Part shown: one piece after another, positions 36,513-46,557 of the stretch
Layout: each line of letters starts with the position of its first letter
Position numbering within the stretch: the first letter of the stretch is position 1
Assembly (NCBI RefSeq): GCF_008041945.1
Contig: NZ_VKAD01000001.1
Span: 434,001-498,000, forward strand
Direction: 5' to 3'
Length of the DNA: 64,000 nucleotides
From: Reinekea thalattae
Lineage (GTDB): Bacteria > Pseudomonadota > Gammaproteobacteria > Pseudomonadales > Natronospirillaceae
The notes under the pieces: generated by a model
The model's database searches: none
The model's input: the letters and a program-made list of their open reading frames with translations, nothing else
Told to the model about the DNA's origin: nothing
Made by a program: the position numbers and the translations under genes

Positions 36513-37736
36513 ATGCAAGCAGCTCAATTAACCGGCAACATCAGAAATCAGAAAACTGATCAGGTGACCGCCGACAAAAAAACCATTCAGGACTTACAGA
36601 AAGCCTTTACTGCATTTTCTGAGATGAGTCAGCATCTAACAGAAAGCTATTCTCAGCTCGAAAATAGAGTCATTGAACTCAGTGGCGAATTGGCTTCTGT
36701 TTCTGCTCAGCGCTTAGAAGAGCTCAATGAAAAAGAACAAATAGCGGACAAACTAGAAAGTTTACTTCGCCTATTACCCGCTGGTGTGATTGTGCTCGAT
36801 AATCGAGGCGTCATTATTCAAGCCAACCCAACTGCCGAGAAATTATTGTCAGGTTCGTTGTTATCAACAAGCACTGGTTTGCTTGGTTTGGCTTGGGGCC
36901 GGGTGATACGAGAGGCCTTTGCGCCAAAGCAAACCGACTATCATGAAGTCAGTTTGAAAGACGGTCGCTTGGTTAAAATTGAAACCAGCCCGCTGGATAA
37001 AAAAGGTCAGCTGATACTATTAACTGATCAAACGGAAACTCGTGCATTGCAAAGTCAGGTTGCACGTCAACAGCGACTTACGGCGATGGGGCAGATGGTT
37101 GCTTCTTTAGCACATCAGGTTCGCACACCATTATCGGCTGCATTGCTGTATGCCGGAAATCTCAAAAATCCAAATTTATCGACCGAAAAACATGACATCT
37201 TTGTCGATAAATTGGTTGGGCGCTTAGATCATTTGGAGCGTCAAATTCAAGACATGCTGCTATTTGTTAAAGGCGAGTGTCAGCTAAAAGATCAGTTGCC
37301 GATTCAGGCGATCATCCAGTTACTGCAAGAGTCTGCAGAGGGTTTGCCCGCTCAGGCATTCGAAAAAATTCGTTGGCCAGTAACCCTGCCAAACGTATTT
37401 ATTCAATGCCAAGCGGATGCATTAATCAGCGCCTTTATGAACCTCATTAATAACGCATTAGAGGCGTCAAACAATAAAGCAACGGTACATATTGATGCGG
37501 TACCAAAAAAAGACACGTTAGAAATTTCATTTTCTGATGAAGGTCCAGGTATGACCGAAGAGCAAATTCATAAAATTCAAGAGCCGTTTTTTACCACCAA
37601 AAGTCACGGCACAGGATTAGGTATCCCTGTGTTAATGACGACCGTTAAGGCTCACAAAGGGCATGTCAGAATACGAAGCAAAGTCGGTGTTGGCAGCCAA
37701 TTCATAATTTCTTTACCAGTGGTTAAACAGGGGTAA
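36513..37736 (+). CDS. flrB: Flagellar sensor histidine kinase FlrB/FleS
   Basis: A 407-aa soluble kinase that phosphorylates FlrC. Residues about 20-80 form a coiled coil; a PAS domain follows (LLPAGVIVLDNRGVIIQANPTA). HisKA contains phospho-His201 in SLAHQVRTPLS, and HATPase shows NNALEAS, DEGPGMTEEQI and GTGLGIPVLM. No membrane segment is visible. The gene ends 5 nt before flrC. Confidence 0.94.
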   Translation: MQAAQLTGNIRNQKTDQVTADKKTIQDLQKAFTAFSEMSQHLTESYSQLENRVIELSGELASVSAQRLEELNEKEQIADKLESLLRLLPAGVIVLDNRGVIIQANPTAEKLLSGSLLSTSTGLLGLAWGRVIREAFAPKQTDYHEVSLKDGRLVKIETSPLDKKGQLILLTDQTETRALQSQVARQQRLTAMGQMVASLAHQVRTPLSAALLYAGNLKNPNLSTEKHDIFVDKLVGRLDHLERQIQDMLLFVKGECQLKDQLPIQAIIQLLQESAEGLPAQAFEKIRWPVTLPNVFIQCQADALISAFMNLINNALEASNNKATVHIDAVPKKDTLEISFSDEGPGMTEEQIHKIQEPFFTTKSHGTGLGIPVLMTTVKAHKGHVRIRSKVGVGSQFIISLPVVKQG

Positions 37737-37741
37737 GTGCA

Positions 37742-39154
37742 ATGAAGATTTTAATTGTTGAAGATGATGCAAATTTACGCGAAGCGGTCAGTGATACGCT
37801 GACACTGCACGACTATGAAGTCGAATGTGCAGAGTGTGGTGAAGATGCGATACTAAAATTAAAGCAGCATTCGTTTGATTTTATTGTGTCCGATGTCAGC
37901 ATGCCGGGTATGAATGGTCATGAGCTTTTAGATCATGTTCGCCAATACTATCCGCAGATACCGATGCTATTAGCAACAGCTTATGCCGCAGTAGATAAAG
38001 CAGTCGATGCCATGCAAAAGGGTGCGGTAGATTATTTAGTAAAGCCGTTTGCTCCGAATCAATTGATCGAATTGATCCAACAACATTGTGAACCGACGAT
38101 TAAAGATACTCAATCACCTGTCGCGGTTGATAAAACCAGCCAGCATATGTTGGCGTTGGCGAGAAAGGTCGCTGTCAGTGACAGCACTATTTTAATTAGC
38201 GGTGAAAGCGGTACCGGTAAAGAGGTGTTGGCTCGCTATATTCATACGCATTCCGATCGCAGTGATGGTCCATTCATCGCAATTAACTGTGCGGCTATTC
38301 CAGACAATATGTTAGAAGCCACGCTTTTTGGTCACGAAAAAGGCTCCTTTACCGGTGCGGTTGCTAGTCAAGCCGGTAAGTTTGAACAGGCCAATGGCGG
38401 AACCATTCTGTTAGATGAAATTTCAGAAATGGATATCAATCTTCAGGCGAAAATTCTACGTGTATTGCAGGAAAAGGAAGTTGAGCGTATTGGCGGTCGT
38501 AAGACGATATCGTTGGATGTGCGAGTGCTGGCGACAACAAACCGTCAACTCACTGAAGAAGTGAAGGCGAACCGCTTCCGTGAAGATCTATATTATCGTT
38601 TGAGTGTTTTCCCGTTAGAGTGGCAGCCGTTGCGTAATCGTAAAGCGGATATTATTCCGTTGGCCGAGCGTTTATTAGTTAAGCATGCCAGTAAAATGCA
38701 TAAATCAAACTTGCAGTTTGATGCCTCCGCTAAAGCAGCTATGTTGGATTACTCTTGGCCGGGTAATGTTCGTGAGTTAGATAATGCAATTCAACGTTGT
38801 CTAATTTTGCAATCTGGTCAAACGGTGACGGCTCAAGATTTAGGTGTAAACGGTGAACATCTAATCGATTTTGAATCGACGCGTCATTATTCCAGCGAAC
38901 TTTCAAATCCTCCGACTATGGATATTGCCGAACCAATCTCATTAGTCGCTGAGAATAATGAAAGCTCGAGTATACATGTTGGCCTGAAGCACAAAGAGTT
39001 CGAGATTATTCTTGACGCATTACGTATTCATAACGGCCGTAAAAATAAAGCCGCAGATCACTTAGGGATTTCGTCACGCACCTTACGTTATAAGTTAGCC
39101 AAAATGCGTGAGCTGGGGATGAATGTTGATCAGGCAATCGCCGATATTCGTTGA
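37742..39154 (+). CDS. flrC: Flagellar response regulator FlrC/FleR (sigma-54 activator)
   Basis: A 470-aa NtrC-type regulator that activates mid-class flagellar genes. The receiver domain has Asp51 (FIVSDVSMPGMNG) and acidic pair ED at 7-9. The AAA+ core has Walker A GESGTGKE from residue 154, GSFTGA (Ser in place of the usual Ala, common in FlrC) and Walker B TILLDEISEM. The C-terminal Fis-type HTH reads AADHLGISSRTLRYKLAKM. It is the partner of FlrB and the likely activator of the sigma-54 promoters before fliE and fliK. Confidence 0.95.
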   Translation: MKILIVEDDANLREAVSDTLTLHDYEVECAECGEDAILKLKQHSFDFIVSDVSMPGMNGHELLDHVRQYYPQIPMLLATAYAAVDKAVDAMQKGAVDYLVKPFAPNQLIELIQQHCEPTIKDTQSPVAVDKTSQHMLALARKVAVSDSTILISGESGTGKEVLARYIHTHSDRSDGPFIAINCAAIPDNMLEATLFGHEKGSFTGAVASQAGKFEQANGGTILLDEISEMDINLQAKILRVLQEKEVERIGGRKTISLDVRVLATTNRQLTEEVKANRFREDLYYRLSVFPLEWQPLRNRKADIIPLAERLLVKHASKMHKSNLQFDASAKAAMLDYSWPGNVRELDNAIQRCLILQSGQTVTAQDLGVNGEHLIDFESTRHYSSELSNPPTMDIAEPISLVAENNESSSIHVGLKHKEFEIILDALRIHNGRKNKAADHLGISSRTLRYKLAKMRELGMNVDQAIADIR

Positions 39155-39193
39155 TCTCAGTAACCGGCTAATAAGCTGGCGGTAAATTAGACA

Positions 39194-39220
39194 AAAGCCT
39201 TCCAAATGGAAGGCTTTTTT
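39194..39220 (+). terminator. Rho-independent terminator after flrC
   Basis: A 10-bp stem AAAGCCTTCC/GGAAGGCTTT with a 4-nt loop runs into a T-tract. Confidence 0.92.
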
Positions 39221-39288
39221 ATGCCTAAACGCAAATTAAAACTAAATCTTTGCCGAATAACTTAAGGTATTTAAAAAGCGGCAAATGT

Positions 39289-39304
39289 TGGCCTGTCAAT
39301 TGCA
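39289..39304 (+). promoter_or_regulatory. Sigma-54 promoter of the fliEFGHIJ operon
   Basis: TGGCCT-N5-TTGCA with correct spacing, 116 nt before the fliE ATG. Confidence 0.9.
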
Positions 39305-39420
39305 AAGTATGTGTTGTAAGCGGAAATAGTCAGCAGAACGACAGAAAATTGTCGAGTTTTAGTCACTATTTCTAGGTATCACGAAACTTAGTTTTTTATT
39401 TGACGCGAAAGAGGTGACTC

Positions 39421-39855
39421 ATGGTTGATAGAGTGGATATTCAAGGCGTACTTGAACAGATGCGCGCCTTAAAAGGCCAAACGAGTATTCCAAATACAAC
39501 TGTCAATCCGACGGGCTTTTCCAATGCTATTGAGCAGGCTCGGCAACAGATGGGCACCGCCTCGCCATCTCGCGTCAATGAAGTAAATGAGCATCCTGAT
39601 TCTGTGGTCAGTAACACACCAACCGGAGACGTTCCTTCGTTTGGTCAGATGATGGGAGCGGCCATTAATACCGTGAACCACAATCAACAGGTCGCCAATA
39701 ATTTGGCGACACGTTACGAGATGGGTGATCCAAAAGTTGATCTACCCGAAGTAATGATTGCGTTGCAAAAATCCAGCGTTTCTTTTCAGGCGATGACCCA
39801 AGTGCGGAACAAGATGGTCGAAGCCTATAAAGAAATTATTAACATGACTCTCTAA
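39421..39855 (+). CDS. fliE: Flagellar hook-basal body protein FliE
   Basis: A basal-body protein linking the MS ring to the rod. The conserved C-terminal half (SFGQMMGAAINTVNHNQQ, then YEMGDPKVDLPEVMIALQKSS) is intact. At 144 aa it is longer than the usual 105-110 because of a Ser/Thr/Pro-rich N-terminal insertion. GAGGTG precedes the ATG. Confidence 0.93.
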   Translation: MVDRVDIQGVLEQMRALKGQTSIPNTTVNPTGFSNAIEQARQQMGTASPSRVNEVNEHPDSVVSNTPTGDVPSFGQMMGAAINTVNHNQQVANNLATRYEMGDPKVDLPEVMIALQKSSVSFQAMTQVRNKMVEAYKEIINMTL

Positions 39856-39874
39856 GTAACGGGCAGATAAGACT

Positions 39875-41653
39875 ATGACTCAGAACGTACCCGCTGCATC
39901 GACCACAGATATGAACGCCATGGAATCGGAGTCCGAATCCACTCAGTTGCCACAAAGCAGTGATGCACAAATACCGGTGGCGACAGAAAAAACCGACCTG
40001 ATGGAAGCTGAAGATCCAAAGATCACTAAGATGCATCCAATCTTAGTTGGCTTTAATAAATTGACCATGATGCGTCAGTTTGGTTTGTTGGTGGCCTTGT
40101 CGGCGACTATTGCGTTGGCGTTAGGTGTCGTCTTGTGGATGCAGAAAGAGCGTTATCGGCCACTGATGAATAGTACCAATAGCTTTGATGCAGCCGAGCT
40201 GATCGAAGTATTGCAAGGTCAAAAAATCGACTTTGATATCGACCCTTCTAGTGGCGTTATCTTAGTCAAGCAAAGTGATTTACATGCTGCCCGTTTAGCC
40301 GTTGCAGGTGCTGGTTTATCTGATGATCAAACCGTTGGTTATGAGTTGTTGGATGAAGATCAGCCATTAGGTCAGTCGCAATTTATGGAGAATGCTCGCT
40401 ATTTGCGTTCTTTAGAAGGTGAGCTAGCGCGTACCATTTCGTCGATTAATCAGGTGCGTTTAGCGCGTGTACATTTGGCTATTCCTGCTCGTTCGGTATT
40501 TGTTCGTAATCAACGCGAACCAACCGCTTCTGTTTTTGTAGAATTGTATGCCGGTGCGGAACTCGACAACAGTTCCGTTAAAGCGGTTCGAAATTTGGTA
40601 TCAACATCGATTCCAGAACTGAAAGATGAAAATGTATCTATCGTCGATCAGCGTGGGCGCTTATTAAGCGACAGCGAAGAAAATTTAGAAGATGAAATGA
40701 CCAATCGTCAGTTCGACTATCAGCGTCGAATTGAAGAAAATCTGGTCAGTCGAATTAACTCCATATTGTCGCCGATCTTAGGGACTGAAAAATTTCAGGC
40801 GGAAGTTTCGGCCGATATCGACTTCACTAAAGTTGAACAAGCTGAAGAGCTTTATAACCCAGATCTCATTGCATTACGTAGTGAACAAACGATAGAAGAA
40901 GAACGCGTTAATGAGCCAGAAGGCGGAATCCCAGGTGCGCTTTCTAATCAACCACCAACTGATGCAGAAGCACCGGAAGTTGTTGAAGGCGGTGAGGGCG
41001 GCGCTACTATTCCTCGTTCTAGTCGAGATGAAGCAACACGTAACTATGAAGTAGATCGAACACTCAGTTACACCCAATTCCAACAGGGTCGAGTGCGTCG
41101 TTTAACCGTTGCTGTTGTTATCGATGATATTAAAGTATTAGATCCAGAAACCGGCGAGCTTGTTGAGCAGGAGTGGGATCCAGAATCCATCTTGCGATTA
41201 CGAACCCTAGTACAAGATGCGGTTGGCTATGACGCCAGTCGAGGTGATAGTATTAATGTTATTAACTCGACGTTCCTAGGTGTCGGCGACGATCTAGAAC
41301 CAGAGCCGTTCTATACTCAACCATGGTTCTGGGAAGTGTTAAAATACTTTGGCACTGGGTTGTTTTTACTCATATTATTGTTTGGTGTGATTCGCCCAGC
41401 CTTCAGAAACTTGACTGCCAGTGGTGAAGAAGACCTTCAGGACAGCCTAGAAGATGCCGCATTAGCGAATTTGGATGTCGATGAAGACCTAATTTCCGAC
41501 GATAGGGTGACGCTCAGCACTGCTGATGACTTCACCTTACCGGGCCCATCAGAAAGCTTTGAGCGACAGCTGGAAGCCTTGCGAGGGCTCATTGCAGATG
41601 ACCCAGGTCGTGTCGCCTTGGTCTTAAAACGATGGATTATGGCTGATGACTGA
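39875..41653 (+). CDS. fliF: Flagellar MS-ring protein FliF
   Basis: A 592-aa inner-membrane ring protein. A polar Ser/Thr/Glu-rich N-terminus precedes the first membrane helix (about 67-90, FGLLVALSATIALALGVVLW). Two ring-building domains follow (VHLAIPARSVFVRNQREPTA), then the second helix (about 490-510) and a cytoplasmic FliG-binding tail. Its stop overlaps fliG by 8 nt. Confidence 0.96.
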   Translation: MTQNVPAASTTDMNAMESESESTQLPQSSDAQIPVATEKTDLMEAEDPKITKMHPILVGFNKLTMMRQFGLLVALSATIALALGVVLWMQKERYRPLMNSTNSFDAAELIEVLQGQKIDFDIDPSSGVILVKQSDLHAARLAVAGAGLSDDQTVGYELLDEDQPLGQSQFMENARYLRSLEGELARTISSINQVRLARVHLAIPARSVFVRNQREPTASVFVELYAGAELDNSSVKAVRNLVSTSIPELKDENVSIVDQRGRLLSDSEENLEDEMTNRQFDYQRRIEENLVSRINSILSPILGTEKFQAEVSADIDFTKVEQAEELYNPDLIALRSEQTIEEERVNEPEGGIPGALSNQPPTDAEAPEVVEGGEGGATIPRSSRDEATRNYEVDRTLSYTQFQQGRVRRLTVAVVIDDIKVLDPETGELVEQEWDPESILRLRTLVQDAVGYDASRGDSINVINSTFLGVGDDLEPEPFYTQPWFWEVLKYFGTGLFLLILLFGVIRPAFRNLTASGEEDLQDSLEDAALANLDVDEDLISDDRVTLSTADDFTLPGPSESFERQLEALRGLIADDPGRVALVLKRWIMADD

Positions 41654-42707
41654 GAATACTAACTTACCCGCTGCAACGCAGGCCGAGCTTGGTGAACTAG
41701 AGCGAGCCCTTGATGGCGTGCCAATGCGCACCCGTGCTGCCATGTTATTAATGACTGTTGGTGAAACAGATGCAGCAGAAGTGCTTAAACACCTAGGTCC
41801 AAAAGAAGTACAGCGTGTTGGTACAGCGATGTCGACCATGCCTGAGTTGCGACAAGAGCAGATCGAAGGTGCGGTACGTTTGTTCTTAGAGGAAGTTGGC
41901 GGTCAGTCTGGTTTAGGCGTTGGGGCAAACGACTATATCCGCAATATGTTGACTCAAGCATTAGGTGACGAAAAAGCAGCCGGCCTGATCGATCGAATTA
42001 TTTTAGGGGGTAATACCACCGGTCTGGATACCTTAAAATGGATGGATGCCCGAGCAGTTGCTGATGTTATCCGTAACGAACACCCTCAGATCCAAACCAT
42101 TGTATTAGCCTATCTCGACGCCGACCAAGCCAGTGATGTCTTGGCGTTATTCCCTGAAAAAGTTCGCTTAGACATTATTATGCGGGTTGCGTCCTTAGAA
42201 AGTGTGCAACCAGCAGCCTTACAAGAATTGAACAATATTCTAGAGAAACAATTCTCTTCCAGTGCAGGTACTCAGGCTCAGACGTTGGGTGGTGTTAAAA
42301 CTGCGGCTGAAATCATGAACTACCTAGATTCCAGCGTTGAAACAGAACTTATGGACGGCATTAAAGAAGTCGATGAAGACTTGGCGACTGAAATTTCTGA
42401 CCTCATGTTTGTGTTTGATAACCTGATTGATTTGGATGATCGTGGTATTCAGGCGCTGTTACGTGAAGTCTCTACCGAGTCGCTGAAGATCGCCCTTCGT
42501 GGTGCTGAGAATGATCTGGCGAATAAAATCCTGGATAACATGTCTCGTCGAGCTGCAGAAATTCTGCGTGATGACATGGAATCAATGGGACCAATTAAAG
42601 TCTCTGAAGTGGAAGTGGCACAAAAAGAAATTCTTGGCATTGCTCGCAGAATGTCTGATGCTGGTGAAATCGCATTGGGTGGCGCTGGCGGTGAGGACAT
42701 GCTGTAA
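41646..42707 (+). CDS. fliG: Flagellar motor switch protein FliG
   Basis: A 353-aa C-ring protein that contacts the stator. Armadillo-type middle domain with EHPQIQTIVLAYL and a C-terminal torque domain with FDNLIDLDDRGIQALLREV are clear. It ends with a Gly-rich tail. It overlaps fliF and precedes fliH by 27 nt. Confidence 0.97.
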   Translation: MTENTNLPAATQAELGELERALDGVPMRTRAAMLLMTVGETDAAEVLKHLGPKEVQRVGTAMSTMPELRQEQIEGAVRLFLEEVGGQSGLGVGANDYIRNMLTQALGDEKAAGLIDRIILGGNTTGLDTLKWMDARAVADVIRNEHPQIQTIVLAYLDADQASDVLALFPEKVRLDIIMRVASLESVQPAALQELNNILEKQFSSSAGTQAQTLGGVKTAAEIMNYLDSSVETELMDGIKEVDEDLATEISDLMFVFDNLIDLDDRGIQALLREVSTESLKIALRGAENDLANKILDNMSRRAAEILRDDMESMGPIKVSEVEVAQKEILGIARRMSDAGEIALGGAGGEDML

Positions 42708-42734
42708 TCACCAGCCTAATGAAAGGAGCCAATT

Positions 42735-44078
42735 GTGTCGTCAACCTCGAACTTAACGTCTCGTAAATCACTCGGAAAAAACGCATCGACAAAAGCAGAA
42801 AGCGTTGCGTTGCCTCGATGGGACCGACACGGCAATCTAATTTCCAGCCCTAAACGTCCAGAAGCTGAAGTTACAGTAGAAAATGTTGAAGAGCAGGTAA
42901 AGCTTCCTACCGTTGCGGAATTGGAAAAAATTACCGAACAGGCTTATAACGAAGGTTTTGAGCAGGGCTATGAACAGGGCATGGCTCAGGGGCAAAAAAA
43001 AGGCCTCGAACAAGGCTATGCCGAAGGTTTTACTAAGGGTGAAACGGAAGGACAAACCCAAGGCTTTGATAAGGGTTATGAGGAAGCCTTGCAGAAAGGC
43101 GAACTGGAAAGCCAAAAGAAAGTCGATCTATTCCATTCTGTTGCTGATGCGATGAGCCAGCAGCTTATTCAAGAAGAAACTGAATTAAAAGAAGCGGTGC
43201 TGGCGCTGAGTCTGCGTATTGCTAAGCAAGTGCTGCTTGAAGAATTAGCGGTTAATCAAGAACACATTAAACGGATCGTTCATGCAGCTGTGCAGGCGTT
43301 GCCGAACCCTGATGAGAAGCTCGTTATCTACACTAATAGTGCAGATGCAGAATTAGTGCGTTCCATCGCCGAGGAAAACTGGCGTGTTGCCGAAAACGAT
43401 AATGTCGCCAGCGGCGGCTGCCAGGTAAAAAGTGATACTAGCTATGTCGACTACAGCATTGATCGGCGCTTTGATACCGCGGTGGCTCAGCTGATGACGT
43501 TACCGAGTCAGCCTTTATCGGAGCAGCATAAAGCCCCGATATCTGAACAGCCATTGGCCGATGTTCTAGAAAATACCGCTGCTGCCCAAGCGGAGCTTAC
43601 GGATCCACAACAGCCTTTAGTCGATACAACGGAAGAGTCTACCGCAGACAGTCTGAGCTCAGATTCGTCACTAAATCCCGAGCAGGAATCTACACTGGAG
43701 CAACCGTCGACAGCATCGCTCAATGCTCAGGCGGAGCAAGAAATAACCGATGATGTCACTGAGCAGCAATCAGCCAAGAATGAACTAGCTGGCGATGAAT
43801 CAGCTGAGCACGAACTAGCTGAAGATGGCTCAACAGAAGATTATTCAGCCAGTAACGAGCAGGCGGACGAAGAGTTTGTTGCTTCAGAAATAACTGTAGA
43901 TACCCGTGACTCTCAACTGAACGACTCACTGGAATCATCAATTAATCAAGAAGCTGAGTCGACAACTCAAGAACCTATTTCTGAATCATCACAAGAGCCG
44001 ATAGATCAAGAGCCATCAGTCCAAGAGCCGTCAACCCAAGAACCAATAGATCAAGTTAAGCATGACCAGCCCGATTAG
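42735..44078 (+). CDS. fliH: Flagellar export ATPase regulator FliH, with long acidic C-terminal extension
   Basis: FliH holds the export ATPase FliI and docks it to the C ring. The start is GTG with AGGAG six bases upstream. Residues about 70-120 are a run of Gly-spaced repeats ([14 protein letters not shown] pattern) typical of FliH, followed by the conserved peripheral-stalk-like domain to about residue 255. The last about 190 residues are extremely rich in Glu, Ser and Gln and end in pentapeptide QEPxx repeats. At 447 aa it is nearly twice normal size. It overlaps fliI by 17 nt. Confidence 0.93.
   Translation: MSSTSNLTSRKSLGKNASTKAESVALPRWDRHGNLISSPKRPEAEVTVENVEEQVKLPTVAELEKITEQAYNEGFEQGYEQGMAQGQKKGLEQGYAEGFTKGETEGQTQGFDKGYEEALQKGELESQKKVDLFHSVADAMSQQLIQEETELKEAVLALSLRIAKQVLLEELAVNQEHIKRIVHAAVQALPNPDEKLVIYTNSADAELVRSIAEENWRVAENDNVASGGCQVKSDTSYVDYSIDRRFDTAVAQLMTLPSQPLSEQHKAPISEQPLADVLENTAAAQAELTDPQQPLVDTTEESTADSLSSDSSLNPEQESTLEQPSTASLNAQAEQEITDDVTEQQSAKNELAGDESAEHELAEDGSTEDYSASNEQADEEFVASEITVDTRDSQLNDSLESSINQEAESTTQEPISESSQEPIDQEPSVQEPSTQEPIDQVKHDQPD
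43992..44051 (+). repeat. 15-nt in-frame tandem repeat x4 at the 3' end of fliH
   Basis: Four consecutive 15-nt units beginning CAAGARCC encode [15 protein letters not shown] and QEPID. A fifth related unit lies upstream (QEPISESS). They end 10 nt before the fliI start codon. Confidence 0.85.
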
Positions 44079-45519
44079 CGATTACCTTAAAGACTGTGAA
44101 CAGTGGGTGACTCCTCCAGAGCCTGTTGCGCAAGGGCGATTGACTCGAATGGTTGGTTTAACGCTCGAAGCCGTAGGCCTGAATACCTCTATTGGTCAGC
44201 GTTGTCAGGTAATCGATGGCGACCAAATAGTTGAAGCTGAAGTCGTCGGCTTTCATGACAAACAAACCTTTCTTATGCCGGTTCAGGCCGTACATTCGCT
44301 ACGCGCAGGCGCCAAGGTTGTACCGCTAGCCTCATCGAATCAATTGGTTATCGGTGACGAGTTGCTTGGCCGAGTACTTAATGGCTTTGGTGAACCGATC
44401 GATGGCAAAGGGCCGCTGAATTGCCGTGTTCAACAGAGCTTAAGTGGTTCTTATATTAATCCCTTGCACCGAGAGCCCATTCGCAAGCCATTGGATGTTG
44501 GTATTCGTTGCATTAATTCTATGCTGACTGTTGGTCGCGGCCAACGGTTAGGCTTATTTGCCGGTTCCGGTGTTGGTAAATCGGTATTGTTGGGCATGAT
44601 GACGCGCTTTACCGATGCCGATATTACCGTTGTCGGTTTGATTGGTGAGCGGGGCCGAGAAGTTAAAGAGTTTATTGAAGAGATTTTAGGTGAAGAGGGG
44701 CTCGCCAGAAGCGTTGTCGTGGCTTCTCCGGCGGACGACGCACCCTTATTAAGATTACGTGCCGCAGAATATACAACGGCCATTGCAGAGTATTTTCGTG
44801 CTCAGGGTAAGTCGGTATTGATGCTGATGGATTCGTTAACTCGTTATGCCATGGCACAACGTGAAATCGCTTTAGCGATTGGTGAGCCACCGGCAACCAA
44901 GGGTTATCCACCATCGGTGTTTGCTCGTATTCCCCAACTAGTGGAGCGAGCGGGTAACGCTGAACAGGGCGGTGGCTCTATCACCGCTTTTTATACCGTG
45001 TTGACTGAGGGTGATGATCAACAGGATCCTGTGGCGGATTCATCACGGGCAATCTTAGATGGTCACTTTGTACTGAATCGAAAGCTGGCTGAAGAAGGGC
45101 ATTATCCTGCCATCGATATTGAGCAGAGTATCAGTCGAGTTATGCCTCAGGTGGTATCAGAGGAACACTTTAAAGCCGCGCAACTAACGAAGCAGTTATG
45201 GGCGACGTACTCACAAAATAAGGACCTTATTTCAATTGGTGCTTATTCAAAAGGCAGTAATAAAGAGATTGATAGAGCGGTAGAGTTACAGCCTCATATT
45301 CGTGATTTTTTACGACAGGGGCTGAAAGAAGAAACGCCTTTAGAAGAGTGTGTTAAAGGTTTACAGGCTTTGGTGGGTGGTACTGAAAATGCAGTGGCTC
45401 AGAAACCTAAAGCTGGCGAGCCGCAAAAAATCAGTGCAGGCCAAGCTACGACGGGCCGGGCTGCTCGTAATCAAAAAGGCATTAAAGGTAAGCGACCCAT
45501 TAAAGGAGCGAAAAAATAA
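44062..45519 (+). CDS. fliI: Flagellar export ATPase FliI, with basic C-terminal tail
   Basis: A 485-aa F1-beta-like ATPase energising export with FliH and FliJ. Walker A GSGVGKS lies at about 169-175, with the [13 protein letters not shown] and [17 protein letters not shown] (Walker B) blocks. The catalytic fold ends near residue 440. A further about 40 residues, rich in Lys, Arg and Gly (for example [14 protein letters not shown]), exceed the usual family length. fliJ starts directly at its stop codon. Confidence 0.96.
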   Translation: MTSPISDYLKDCEQWVTPPEPVAQGRLTRMVGLTLEAVGLNTSIGQRCQVIDGDQIVEAEVVGFHDKQTFLMPVQAVHSLRAGAKVVPLASSNQLVIGDELLGRVLNGFGEPIDGKGPLNCRVQQSLSGSYINPLHREPIRKPLDVGIRCINSMLTVGRGQRLGLFAGSGVGKSVLLGMMTRFTDADITVVGLIGERGREVKEFIEEILGEEGLARSVVVASPADDAPLLRLRAAEYTTAIAEYFRAQGKSVLMLMDSLTRYAMAQREIALAIGEPPATKGYPPSVFARIPQLVERAGNAEQGGGSITAFYTVLTEGDDQQDPVADSSRAILDGHFVLNRKLAEEGHYPAIDIEQSISRVMPQVVSEEHFKAAQLTKQLWATYSQNKDLISIGAYSKGSNKEIDRAVELQPHIRDFLRQGLKEETPLEECVKGLQALVGGTENAVAQKPKAGEPQKISAGQATTGRAARNQKGIKGKRPIKGAKK

Positions 45520-45957
45520 ATGAGCCGCTCAAAACGCTTACAGCTCGTTGCTAAGCTCGCGCAACAACGAGAAGACCAAGCCGTTCAGGCCTTAGCAGAA
45601 GTGCGTAGCCAGCTGGCATTAGAGCAACAGCGCTTAGATGAGTTATTACAATATCGCAAAGAGTATCAAACCTATTTAGATCAGCAGGCGAATGGTGGTA
45701 TTGCTATTGAACAGTGGCGGCGTACACAGGGCTTTATCGATCAGCTCGCGATGCTGGCACAACGTCAAGAAAGCACTATCGCATCCTGGCAACAGCGTGA
45801 GCAGCAGGTACTTGAAAAGTGGCGCGAGCTTTATCAGAAGAAAAAAAACATTGGCCAGTTCATCGATAAAGTCAGTGCCGAAGAATTAATTGCAGAAGAT
45901 AAAAAAGAACAAAAATTTATAGATGAACTCGTGACCCAGCGCTTTCACCGCTCTTGA
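45520..45957 (+). CDS. fliJ: Flagellar export protein FliJ
   Basis: A 145-aa coiled-coil protein that links the FliI hexamer to FlhA. The whole chain is helical, Gln- and Glu-rich, as expected. The ATG abuts the fliI stop, with GGAG upstream. Recognition rests on position, size and helical make-up, as FliJ sequences are poorly conserved. Confidence 0.9.
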   Translation: MSRSKRLQLVAKLAQQREDQAVQALAEVRSQLALEQQRLDELLQYRKEYQTYLDQQANGGIAIEQWRRTQGFIDQLAMLAQRQESTIASWQQREQQVLEKWRELYQKKKNIGQFIDKVSAEELIAEDKKEQKFIDELVTQRFHRS

Positions 45958-46040
45958 GACTAGCTTTAGCCTAGTTATTCCGAGCAATATCAAATAATTA
46001 AGCCCTTAAATTTCATATTAGACTAATGTTGTATAACGGC

Positions 46041-46070
46041 GCTAAGACCTGCATGATGTCTGGTCTTAGC
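46041..46070 (+). promoter_or_regulatory. Hairpin in the 276-nt fliJ-hsbA gap
   Basis: GCTAAGACC (46041-46049) pairs exactly with GGTCTTAGC (46062-46070) around a 12-nt loop. No T-run follows, so it is a weak candidate terminator of the fliE operon or a leader structure for hsbA. The rest of the gap shows no gene that I can support. Confidence 0.5.
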
Positions 46071-46233
46071 AATCAGTTGTGGTTGGCTTTTGTTGGTCGT
46101 ATAAGTGAATTCCTAAAAATATCACTGAATTGGCTACTAACTTGTCAAATTGGTGCTATTTTTTCAGGGAATAAGTGGCAACTTGTTATGCCCAATCTAT
46201 ACTCAGTAAAAAGTTAATATTTAAGGAATGCAT

Positions 46234-46533
46234 ATGACGGTTACCGCTTCTACACAGGGTGAAAAAATTACAATTCAGGTTTCGGGTCGTTTCGATTTCA
46301 GCTCACATCAAGAGTTTCGCCAAATTTACGAGAATGTATCAGCTGACGTGTCGCTATACACTGTCGATATGAAAGACGCTACCTATCTTGATAGCTCTGC
46401 TTTGGGGATGCTGTTGCTGATGCGTGATTACGCTGGCGGTGATAATGCACGTATAGACATCATAAATTGTAACGATGATGTGAAGAAGATATTGATCATC
46501 TCTAACTTTGGTCAGCTGTTCAATATCGTATAA
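46234..46533 (+). CDS. hsbA: STAS-domain anti-sigma factor antagonist, HsbA-like
   Basis: A 99-aa STAS protein. The phosphorylatable Ser lies in TYLDSSALGMLLLMRD. In Pseudomonas HsbA is the output of the HptB pathway and is reported to bind the anti-sigma factor FlgM. The ATG at 46234 is chosen with AAGGA six bases upstream; an ATG two codons earlier overlaps the spacing. It is followed 24 nt later by the phosphatase/kinase regulator, forming a partner-switching pair. Confidence 0.85.
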   Translation: MTVTASTQGEKITIQVSGRFDFSSHQEFRQIYENVSADVSLYTVDMKDATYLDSSALGMLLLMRDYAGGDNARIDIINCNDDVKKILIISNFGQLFNIV

Positions 46534-46557
46534 ATCGACGTAACGGACTTTACCGCC

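Noticed and set aside
43992-44051. CRISPR-like appearance of the repeats in fliH (and in fliK).
   Set aside because: Units are contiguous 15-nt coding repeats without spacers, in frame with the host gene.
46176-46191. Possible sigma-54 promoter before hsbA (TGGCAACTTGTTATGC).
   Set aside because: The GG to GC separation is one base too long, and such spacing changes normally abolish sigma-54 recognition.
46026-46217. A 63-codon frame in the fliJ-hsbA gap.
   Set aside because: It has no ribosome site, covers a perfect hairpin and shows no family features; more likely untranslated leader.
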